Assembly: GCA_003327425.1 (NCBI GenBank)
Contig: QOQW01000011.1
Location: forward strand, 1 to 64,000
Length of the DNA: 64,000 nucleotides
Direction of reading: 5' to 3'
Source of the DNA: Candidatus Ozemibacter sibiricus
GTDB lineage: Bacteria; Muiribacteriota; Ozemobacteria; Ozemobacterales; Ozemobacteraceae
Every line of letters begins with the position of its first letter. Within the stretch, counting starts at the first letter, position 1. Below are positions 11,101 to 18,256 of this stretch, one piece after another. The notes beneath the pieces were generated by a model that did no database searches, was not told the DNA's origin, and saw only the letters and a list, made by a program, of their open reading frames with translations. The translations under genes and the position numbers were made by a program.

Positions 11101-13952
11101 AAATGGCGCAGGGCCTTCTCGGTGAGGGCGGCCGGCGCCGGCCGCTCGAGGAGGCGGCGGAGGAGGGCCACCGCCTGGACAGGGTCGGGCTGGGTCTTGG
11201 CGTTCTCGCGGAGGTAGGCCTCGTAGAGGGCCTCGGGGGTCAGGGCATCCATTTCCTCCGCGGTGAGGAGCCGACCGGTCGGCAATGTGAACCCGCTCCC
11301 AGACCGGGCCTGGCCGGGGAGCCCGGCCAGGCCGGCGGTTCCCGTCGCCATCTGTTCGGCCGCCTGCCGCTCGCGGGCCCGCCGCCGTTCTTCGGCCTGG
11401 GCGGCCAGCCAGGCGTCAGGCCCGGCGGCCTGCTCGGCCTGTTCGATCAGGGGACGCAGCTTCTCGGCCAGCTCGGGAGCGAGGCGCAGCGCGCGTCGGT
11501 ACGAACGCACGGCGTGGGTCGGCTGATGGAACGCGGCATAGAGGTCGCCCAGGGCGCGATGCGCCCGGGCCTGATGCCGGCTGCGCGGGAAGCGGCGCAG
11601 GAAGGCGGCCAGCGTCGCCATGGCTTTCTCGCCCTGGCCCGTCGCCGCGTACAGCCGGCCGAGCCGGTAGGTCGGGGTCTCCAGAAGCGGGTCGATCGGC
11701 GAGGTCAGCGAGGCGGCGGCCTCGTAGGCCGCGATGGCGGCTTCCAGGTTCTTCTCGACCCGGTAGGCGATGTTGCCCAGGGTCAGCAGGCAGGTCAGGC
11801 GAGCCGGGCCCGAAGCCGTCTCGGCCAGGGTCTGGAACACCGTCTTGGCCTTGGCCGGGAAGTCGCGGTAGAGTTCGCGGCCGATCTCGTAGGTCAGGGC
11901 CCAGCGCACCTCGTCCGGCAGGTCGTCGGTCTCTGCCACTTCCTTGACGTAGGACTCGAGCGGGGTCGAGGTGCTGGCCAGCGCCAGCACCGGGATCAGA
12001 TCGTGCATGAGATCCACGCGATCGCGGGGCCCGGCCGTGGCCAGCCGCTGGCGGATCGCCTCTTCCCGCAATCGGAAGGTCAGATCACGCCAGCGTCGTT
12101 TCTCTTCGAGGTAGCCTTCATCCGAGGGGAGGCTGTGATCGAGGAATTCTTTCAACCAGCCCAGCGCTTTGGTCGCTTCCCCTTGCCCGAGCGAGCGTTC
12201 GAACAGCTCTTTCCGGAAGGTCTGGGCCTCCTTGCTCTCGGGATACTTGGCGACGAAGGCCTCCATGCGGGTGAGCGCGGTCTTCTCATCGCCCAGGTCT
12301 TCCCGGTAGACGCGCACGGCCTCTTTCATGCCCTGCATGGCCCAGTAGCTGTCGGGATAGGCGGCCGACAGGTCTTCGAAGATCTTCAGGGCCCCGACCG
12401 GATCTTTGCGGTGCCGCAGCAGGAGGTTGCCGATGCGGTAGCGCACCTCGTCGACCCGACCCCAGTCGTAGAGGGTATCGAGCTTCCAGGTGGAGCGCCG
12501 GGGGGTGCCCTGGACGAGGTAGGCGTGGTAGCGCTCGAGGGCCTGATCATACTCCTTCAGGTCGTCATCGAGGATGAGGGCGGCCCGGAACATGGCCTCC
12601 CGCGCCAGATGATGGTCGGGAAAACTGGCCACGAACTGATCATACAGCTGCAGGGCGGTGCGCAGGTCGCGCCCGCGGTATTTTTCATACGCCTGCTCGA
12701 AGGCCAGCTGGGCGGCCGAGACCATCGGCTCGGTGCGGGCCAGGGCCTGGGTCAGCCAGGGATCGGGTTCCGCATTCCGGCGTTGGCGGTGGATTTCGAA
12801 AGCCTTCTGGTACGCCGCTCGGGCGCGGTCAGGATCGCGGAGGCGATATTCGGCGAAGAATCCGGCCATTTTCAGGGCCAGTACGCCCCAGGCCCTGGTT
12901 TCGTCTTCCTCTTGGTGCCGCTTCTCGAGAGAAATGGAAGGGGTGGCGGCGAGGTGGGGCGGCACGCTGGCCAGGGCCTCGAGCAGGGGAAGCGCCGCCT
13001 CGTGGTCCTGCAGCCGGCTCGACAGCAGGTCGGCGGCCAGCAGGGTGGCGGCCCGATAGGCGGCCAGATCCCTGGTCTGGGCCAGGAAGGAGCGATAGGC
13101 CTCGAGGGCTTCGCGGGGCCGATCGATGGTCGGGGTCAGATGCAGGATGGTGCCCCGCACGAACCGGCTCTGGATGGCCGCTGGCGTCGTGGCGACGGCG
13201 GGGATGCGGGCCAGGGCGTCGAGCCCGAGCTGGGGGCGGGACAGGTCATAGGCGTAGACCAGGCCGATGTGGAGATTGGCCAGGTGGGCCGCTTCGGGTT
13301 CGGGGAAGCGAGCGATCTCCTCCCAGGCTTCGAGGCCTTTCATGCCGATCTCCAGGTCGTACCCGCGCTGGAAGCCCATCAGGTAGGGAATCTCTTCGAC
13401 CTCGTTGACTTCGGGGAACGGCCAGTAGTAGCGCCGGAAGGCCTTGACCAGATCGTCGAATCGGGTCAGCCCCCGGCCGAGCAGGCGGGCTCGTTCGATC
13501 TTGGCGCGCACGAACAGGTCGCGATCGGGGTTCCACGACAGGAGGCGTTCCAGCTCGCGCACCGCCCGGTCTTCCGGTTTGGGGGTCTCGAGCGGCGAGG
13601 CGGGTTTCTGCCGGGCCAGGATGTCGGCCAGCAGGAGCTGGGCCTCGGCTTTGACGCGGGGGCCGACCGTCTCGGCCCGCACCACTTTCCGCAGGTATTC
13701 CAGCGCCGGTTCGGTCTGTCCGAGTTCGTCGAATTGCCTGGCCAGATAGAGCCAGCCTTCGCCCGGCTGCCGTTCGGCCCGCTCCCGAACGAAGCGCAGC
13801 ACCTCCTGGCGCAGGAGCTGGTCCTGTTCTTCAGGCAGGAAGGCCGGCGCGGTCGCCAGCTTCGCGCGTGGCCGAGCCGTCGCCAGTTCGGGCATGGCCA
13901 GCAGCAGCATCAGAACCGGCAGCCACCGGCGAAGGAAGCTCTGGGCGATCAT
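8139..13952 (-). CDS. Giant exported TPR protein (1,937 residues)
   Basis: The N-terminus (about 1-26, MIAQSFLRRWLPVLMLLLAM then ATA) is a signal peptide. Almost all the rest is TPR-like helical repeats with typical spacing of A, G, L/Y and F (for example YDQALERYHAYLV and FDEARRVYQRLI). Some blocks resemble the outer-membrane assembly protein YbgF/BamD repeats (YPNSPLQNQVREALLRI at the C-terminus). It should be a periplasmic or surface scaffold. No catalytic motif is seen. A possible -10 (TACCAT, 13965-13960) lies only 7 nt upstream of the ATG and there is no Shine-Dalgarno, so the mRNA may be leaderless. It is probably followed in the same operon by the HEAT-repeat gene. Confidence 0.85.
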   Translation of the reverse strand: MIAQSFLRRWLPVLMLLLAMPELATARPRAKLATAPAFLPEEQDQLLRQEVLRFVRERAERQPGEGWLYLARQFDELGQTEPALEYLRKVVRAETVGPRVKAEAQLLLADILARQKPASPLETPKPEDRAVRELERLLSWNPDRDLFVRAKIERARLLGRGLTRFDDLVKAFRRYYWPFPEVNEVEEIPYLMGFQRGYDLEIGMKGLEAWEEIARFPEPEAAHLANLHIGLVYAYDLSRPQLGLDALARIPAVATTPAAIQSRFVRGTILHLTPTIDRPREALEAYRSFLAQTRDLAAYRAATLLAADLLSSRLQDHEAALPLLEALASVPPHLAATPSISLEKRHQEEDETRAWGVLALKMAGFFAEYRLRDPDRARAAYQKAFEIHRQRRNAEPDPWLTQALARTEPMVSAAQLAFEQAYEKYRGRDLRTALQLYDQFVASFPDHHLAREAMFRAALILDDDLKEYDQALERYHAYLVQGTPRRSTWKLDTLYDWGRVDEVRYRIGNLLLRHRKDPVGALKIFEDLSAAYPDSYWAMQGMKEAVRVYREDLGDEKTALTRMEAFVAKYPESKEAQTFRKELFERSLGQGEATKALGWLKEFLDHSLPSDEGYLEEKRRWRDLTFRLREEAIRQRLATAGPRDRVDLMHDLIPVLALASTSTPLESYVKEVAETDDLPDEVRWALTYEIGRELYRDFPAKAKTVFQTLAETASGPARLTCLLTLGNIAYRVEKNLEAAIAAYEAAASLTSPIDPLLETPTYRLGRLYAATGQGEKAMATLAAFLRRFPRSRHQARAHRALGDLYAAFHQPTHAVRSYRRALRLAPELAEKLRPLIEQAEQAAGPDAWLAAQAEERRRARERQAAEQMATGTAGLAGLPGQARSGSGFTLPTGRLLTAEEMDALTPEALYEAYLRENAKTQPDPVQAVALLRRLLERPAPAALTEKALRHFVSWRLFRKRDGKAFATEAQKILTTRNYPPELADLLFRLAQALDRFVRDYEAANKAYFEYLSFFPTGRRALACRERIPQVYEAAKDTKNALRFYDKLIDDASLPGPTRVEASLRKARLQELDQKKEEAVRTLEAALAFDSPRKPEIYLRLEKLTDRFDYVLKALEAGGDEKPRFAALQRVVRKAEKDQDLDRAEEMLTAWGDTFQTPEAQIWVEKKRGDLAKRGTIAEIERQIEQFPEEPQTPARLFRLANLVEGAEHTKYRAQDLFYEITLVYPHSEFFRESKIRAENTRAIRSLEELDTMLKAGVKPDEAEEILLERGRLYQEALQDSAKAAENYEAAAALGPEARHRGEALLKLGDLALARERAAERALRYWEQGLAVTHDPDLREQLTRRITSLRRFREKILYSESRSDHDAGLDELFRVWRLEGDRPLALAMVEEALGKLENRPQTARLLYWKGRLLEEEGRSDQALAAYEQALRALYHPGCRKDMLLYRMARLHRAAGRPLEAERFFTALVNRYPRSRLSRSALYSLYLIDKAAGRLTPAHARLNQLLQFRSLVPIHRAKLQELERELTAQMNIEEMNRLRQYSRTGATDFPYYIGKVLENDLRDLDRAIAQYEAYLKTHPPQARARDLMLKIADLYERKKDYVKAVGHLDALLRSYTPAPQHFDLILRIGNLVEDKLANPDLADLYWQSIRDDYAKVPAVRQFARQKLRALAAKRLVKAEQPRARKAVKREYTDEDRDILDALDEIKKRQIDDLQDYPRAEREMVQLWEENPESPAAYEIMRELVALCEDRLLDPQKAAEYMQRWLDQNPDDPDLPNVTMQLYEMYMTKLRDGHKALRLLEEFVRAHPTSPLADEANLKIGKANEQLILNFDEARRVYQRLIDTKRNDPLVHEAYYRLGFVLREGFADYAGAIQTWEEMNNLFYQNQFAADAQFAIAFTYEAYQRDYARARQAYEKILNLYPNSPLQNQVREALLRISGK

Positions 13953-14296
13953 GGTCGAGATGGTACCACAGCTATTCCTGGAGGGGAATAGACCGAGCGA
14001 TCCTCGCTGGTCGGCGGGGGGCGGTGGTCCGGCCAGGCCCCATGGCGAGGCGGGGTCTGGTGTTGCACCAGGCGGCGAGGCTTCATCGCGGTCGCGGTCG
14101 CGGCCGAGGCCTGGCTGAGCCAGGAGCTGGGGCGCATGTCGCTGGCCGGTGGCCCGGCGGCGGGGAGCGGAGAGCAGGCGGTGGTCGGGGCGCTGGTCGG
14201 GCGCCGGGCGACGATCGACCAGGGGCGAGCGCCGGGCGACGAGCGACGCCGGGCGCGGGCCGAGCGTGGAGGGCCGAGCGACGACCGGCGAGCGGC
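13953..14296. other. Intergenic, no supported gene
   Basis: A 344-bp gap between two minus-strand genes. It is very GC-rich and partly low-complexity. A 14-base motif, gcgccgggcgacga, occurs twice around 14200-14250. Only a weak candidate promoter for the giant TPR gene (13960-13988) is seen. Confidence 0.4.
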
Positions 14297-14923
14297 CTAT
14301 TCCTTCCAGCCGAGGAGCTGGAAGGCTTCGTCGATGCGGTCGACGGTGGTGCCGACCATCATCGAGTCGAGGGCGGCCGCTTTGTTGATGTAGGTCTTGG
14401 CCATGACCATGTCGCCGGACAGGGCGTAGGCCAAGGCGGCCAGGGCATGGACCTTGGCGGCGTTGAGGGCCAGGGCGCTGTGGGGCGAGGAGAACTGCTC
14501 GGGCGGCATGTTGCCCAGCAGTTCCGCGGCTCGCTTGTAGTCCTCGGTGGTCTGATGGCGCCAGATCAGGGCGCCGGCCAGGCCGACCTTGGCTTCCTTG
14601 TCGGCGGGTACGGCGGTGGCGGCGACCTCGAAGTAGGGGATCGCTTCGTGGATCTTGCCCTGCTTGGCCAGGGCCCAGCCCATGCCATTGTGGGCGGCGA
14701 TGCGCTGGGCATCGGTCAGGCCTTGGGCGAGGGCTTGCTGGAAGTTGGCCTGGGCGGTGGCGAAATTGCCGGTCTTCATGTTGGCCCAGCCGTCGTTGAT
14801 CAGCTGTTCGCCGATGATGACGTCGCTGGTGCCCCCGCCGCCCCCGCCCCCCCCGCCGCAGTTCTGGATCATCGGGAAGCAGACCAGAGCCAGGATCAGG
14901 ATGGCCAGTTTGCGTTTGTTCAT
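14297..14923 (-). CDS. TPR lipoprotein with poly-glycine linker
   Basis: A 208-residue protein with an N-terminal hydrophobic segment ending in NCGGGGGGGGG. This looks like a lipoprotein signal, although Asn at -1 of the Cys is unusual. TPR motifs follow (GWANMKTGNFATAQANFQQA; GMGWALAKQGKIHEAIPYFE), and helical repeats run to the end. It would be a membrane-anchored periplasmic adaptor. The ATG at 14923 has an ideal AGGAGGAG site; the longer frame upstream overlaps the protease gene and was rejected. It lies 41 bp downstream of the metalloprotease gene on the same strand, so the two are probably one operon. Confidence 0.82.
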   Translation of the reverse strand: MNKRKLAILILALVCFPMIQNCGGGGGGGGGTSDVIIGEQLINDGWANMKTGNFATAQANFQQALAQGLTDAQRIAAHNGMGWALAKQGKIHEAIPYFEVAATAVPADKEAKVGLAGALIWRHQTTEDYKRAAELLGNMPPEQFSSPHSALALNAAKVHALAALAYALSGDMVMAKTYINKAAALDSMMVGTTVDRIDEAFQLLGWKE

Positions 14924-14964
14924 CGGGACTCCTCCTGGGACGTGGCCGCTCAGGGCGCGGTCGC

Positions 14965-17900
14965 TCAGCGCAGCACGGCGATCTTGCGCCGTTCCTTGAT
15001 CTCGCCGGCGGCCGATCTGGCCTCGACCGTCACGTAATAGACGCCGTTGGCGACCAGGGCGCTGCCGCCCTTGCGGGTCAGCGGCCAGCGGGCTTCGTAC
15101 ACGCCGCCGCCCTGGTGGGTCAGGTTCGTCCACCAGACGTCATCGCCGGCGGGATCGCGCACCGTCGCCTCGACCTGGAGCGCGGCCGCGTCGGCGCCGG
15201 TGAACGCCGCCCGGATCGTGGCGAAGGCGCGGGCCGGGTTGGGGTAGACCACGACCTGGGCCAGACCGAAGGACCCGGCGATCTGGGCGCTGAGCCGCGC
15301 CTGGATGCGATTGCCAACCCGGTCGGCGACGTTCACCGCCAGCGTGTAGCGGCCATCGAGCAGCCCGCCCGTCTCGACTTCCAGCTTGCCTTCAGTCTCG
15401 CGCCAGACCGTGGCCAGCGGGCGGCCGGCGTAGGTCACCTCGATGCTGTCGGGGTCGACCCCCGAGCCCTGCTCGTCGATGGCGATGGCCACGATCCCGG
15501 GGCGGACATTGACCACCTCGGGCCGGATGACCGGCGCCTGGGTATCGAGCGCCGCGAAAACGCTGCCCGAGACCTCGACCGGGCCGACCACCTGCCCATC
15601 GACCAGCGTTCCCTTGGCCAGGAAGCGTGCCCCCTGGCCGGTTTCCTCGAACAGGCCGATCTTGCCCGGATCGATGGCCACGGGGCCGCGCACCGGCAGT
15701 TTCACGGTGGCGGGAACGGCCAGCCGGGCGACCGGCAGGCTGATGTCGAGGGTCGGCGTCAGACGGTGCAATCCCTGGAAAGAGGTCTGGCCAGAACCTT
15801 CGGCCAGCACCACCAGACCGCCGCTCTGGCGCAGCGCGCCTTTCGGCAGATCGAGGGCGCCGAAGTTCGCCATCAGCAACCCTTCGCTCTTGGGCGGGTA
15901 GTAGACGGCGGTGAACTTCAGGATGTTGGTCAGGATGGTCCCGTTGCTGTTGGTGCCGGCCGCTTCGATGACGCCTTCCCCTGACGTGGTCAACGGGTAG
16001 TTGGTGATGTAGGTGCTGTCGTTGACCGCGGTCATCACCAGGTACCCCTGTTGCCCGTTGTAGGTCATCTGCAAGCGCGGTGTGGAGCTGAACTTGTCGT
16101 TGGTGCGCACCACGATGTGCAGGTGGTTCTCGTAGACCGGGTTGGGGAAGACGGCCACCTTCAGATCGGCGAAAGTGGCGGAATAGACGTAGTTGAGCAG
16201 CTCGTAGTTGGACAGCCCGGTGACCATGGGCACCAGCACGAGGTTCTCGTAGGTGTTGCCGGCGCCGTAGTTCTTGATGATCAGATTGCCGGCCTGTTTC
16301 TCGTTCAGGTAGATGTATTCGACGGTGGGATCGACCTGGGGGCCGCGCTTGATGATGGCGGCCTTGAACTGGCCGCGGTCGTCGCCGTCGAACCCGAGAT
16401 TGAGGTTGCCGGAATTGCCGGAGATCTGGATGTAATCGGCCGCCCAGTTGTTGACGCTGGCGCTGCGCACCGCGCCTTTGGGCTGCAGGATGACGCTTTC
16501 CGACAGCTTGACCGGCAGGCTCTCGTTGACGCCGATGTTGTTGGTGACGTCGGCATCGTTGTCGATGGCGTAGCCCCACTTGCCGTCGTTGAGCGGGCTG
16601 CCGTCGAGCTTGCGCACCCTGTCGAGGAAATTGGCGATCGCCCAGTCGCCGAAGACGTCGGCCATGGTGGTGTTGAACCCGCGCAGGGCGTTGTTGATCG
16701 AGGTGACGCCGACCGCCTTGTCGCGCACCAGATTGCGCATGAAGGTGGCGCCGTTGGCGCCCCCGTATTTTTCCATGAGGTAGAACATGAACAGGTAGGA
16801 AGCCCCATAGTTGGCGAACGGGCTGTTGCCCAGCCAGACGCTGACGCGCGGCTCGACCAGGATGGTATCGGGCTTCTTGATGAACTCGTCGACGTTGCTG
16901 GTGTGGGTTTTGTTGTAGAGATACTGGCCGTACTGGGTGAACCCTTCCTCCAGCCATCGTTCTTCTTCGACCAGCTCGCCGTTGACCACGCTGGTGCCCT
17001 CGTTGAAATGGATCATGTGGACGAACTCGTGCGCGATGGTGCCATACCCCTGCTTGGGGGCCAGGAGCATGGTGGGGAACAGATCGAGGTAGAGAAGCTC
17101 TTTCTCGTTGCTCTTGGGAATCTGGGAACGGGAATACTGATTCCCGGCCCAGAAGTAGCCGCGGAAGCTGCCCACGCCGTCGCGGATGTCATCGAGCAGG
17201 ATGAAGATCTTGGCATCGGCATCGACATCCGGCTCGGTGCCGAAGTATTCGCGCATCTTCGGATAGATCACGCTGTCGAACTCGTCGGCGATCTCTTTCA
17301 GCTTGAGACGGGCCAGGTTCTTGTCGGCGCCGAAGACGAAGCGCGGGTCGAGGGTCTTGGCGCCGGTGGCCGGGGCGTAGTAGTAGACGTCGCCGCCCCA
17401 GCCGACCGAATCGGGCCAGACCAGGCCCCACGAGCTCTGCGGGGCGGGGGTCTGCTCCTCGGTGGCCGAGATGCTGCGAGGCAGCGTGGGCCAGAACATC
17501 ATCGGCACGAAGATGTAGCAGTGGCTGCCGATGTAGCGCAGCACCGCCTTGGGGTAGTGCCCGTTGCGGTCGAGGTCGTAGAACTCGCCAGCCCAGTCGT
17601 TGCCGAAGTTGGCGCGACCATCGTCGGTGTCAGGATTCCCCCCGCCGCCGGGCCACTCGCCCCCATCGTGGTAGAGCTCGCCCAGGCCGGGGCCGTTGTA
17701 GGTGAAGAACGGCACTTCGGCCTGATCGACGTCGGCGGCCGTGAAGTTGCGCCCGCCGACCAGCATCTGGATGTTGCCGCGCAGGCCGGAAAAACTCTTG
17801 TTCTGCAGACCGTTGACCTGGAAGGGGGGCAGGTCGCGGTTCAGCAGCAGGCTGAGACAGGCCTCGCCACCGGTCTGGCGAGCCGCCTGCGCCTGCGCGA

Positions 17901-18027
17901 GAGCGGCCGACCGAAGGCTGGGGCTCAGCGCGCCCCCGGCGCCGGCGGCCGCCGGCGCCAGCCCATGGAACACCAGGAGGAGGGCCAGAGCCGCCCATCC
18001 GTACCGTCGTGTCGATGCCTGTTTCAT
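14965..18027 (-). CDS. Secreted HExxH metalloprotease (M30-like) with C-terminal sorting-like domain
   Basis: A 1,020-residue protein. Signal peptide at about 1-32. The catalytic region has an aspartate-rich strand (DAKIFILLDDIRDGVG), then H333-E-F-V-H337 and about 25-30 residues later WLEEGFTQY, supplying the third-ligand Glu as in hyicolysin-like (M30) gluzincins. Beta-rich domains fill the middle. The last ~95 residues (VVYPNPA ... NGVYYVTVEA ... KIAVLR) resemble the FlgD Ig-like / type IX sorting-tail fold. The ATG at 18027 has a GAAGGGG site; the upstream frame is non-coding. It is paralogous to the protease at 20942-23788. The substrate is unknown. Confidence 0.82.
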   Translation of the reverse strand: MKQASTRRYGWAALALLLVFHGLAPAAAGAGGALSPSLRSAALAQAQAARQTGGEACLSLLLNRDLPPFQVNGLQNKSFSGLRGNIQMLVGGRNFTAADVDQAEVPFFTYNGPGLGELYHDGGEWPGGGGNPDTDDGRANFGNDWAGEFYDLDRNGHYPKAVLRYIGSHCYIFVPMMFWPTLPRSISATEEQTPAPQSSWGLVWPDSVGWGGDVYYYAPATGAKTLDPRFVFGADKNLARLKLKEIADEFDSVIYPKMREYFGTEPDVDADAKIFILLDDIRDGVGSFRGYFWAGNQYSRSQIPKSNEKELLYLDLFPTMLLAPKQGYGTIAHEFVHMIHFNEGTSVVNGELVEEERWLEEGFTQYGQYLYNKTHTSNVDEFIKKPDTILVEPRVSVWLGNSPFANYGASYLFMFYLMEKYGGANGATFMRNLVRDKAVGVTSINNALRGFNTTMADVFGDWAIANFLDRVRKLDGSPLNDGKWGYAIDNDADVTNNIGVNESLPVKLSESVILQPKGAVRSASVNNWAADYIQISGNSGNLNLGFDGDDRGQFKAAIIKRGPQVDPTVEYIYLNEKQAGNLIIKNYGAGNTYENLVLVPMVTGLSNYELLNYVYSATFADLKVAVFPNPVYENHLHIVVRTNDKFSSTPRLQMTYNGQQGYLVMTAVNDSTYITNYPLTTSGEGVIEAAGTNSNGTILTNILKFTAVYYPPKSEGLLMANFGALDLPKGALRQSGGLVVLAEGSGQTSFQGLHRLTPTLDISLPVARLAVPATVKLPVRGPVAIDPGKIGLFEETGQGARFLAKGTLVDGQVVGPVEVSGSVFAALDTQAPVIRPEVVNVRPGIVAIAIDEQGSGVDPDSIEVTYAGRPLATVWRETEGKLEVETGGLLDGRYTLAVNVADRVGNRIQARLSAQIAGSFGLAQVVVYPNPARAFATIRAAFTGADAAALQVEATVRDPAGDDVWWTNLTHQGGGVYEARWPLTRKGGSALVANGVYYVTVEARSAAGEIKERRKIAVLR

Positions 18028-18194
18028 GTGAACCCCTTCGCAAAATGGCCAGACGGAAGTCGCAACTTTCCCGGAATAGTATCGGCATCCGCTTCCCGAT
18101 TCCGTAGGGAAGGCGCCGGGGCGTGCGACGAACCCACCTCCATCGGCCCTGGCCAGGGCGAGGCAGGGGACTTCCCGGTCGCGGTCAGGGTACC

Positions 18195-18224
18195 TTGTGG
18201 GGTCCGGGAATCGGTTGCTATAAT
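18195..18224 (+). promoter_or_regulatory. Extended -10 promoter for the glycine-zipper protease
   Basis: TATAAT at 18219-18224 is immediately preceded by TGC, giving an extended -10 (TGnTATAAT). The -35 is weak (TTGTGG, 18195-18200, 18-bp spacer), as expected for extended -10 promoters. The leader is about 26 nt. Confidence 0.72.
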
Positions 18225-18256
18225 GAATCAAATCAGTTCCCAGGCGGAGGCAGCCC

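Noticed and set aside
8055-13991. Long plus-strand frames opposite the giant TPR gene
   Set aside because: They are antisense shadows caused by high GC3; their products are Gly/Gln/Arg-rich and lack any motif.
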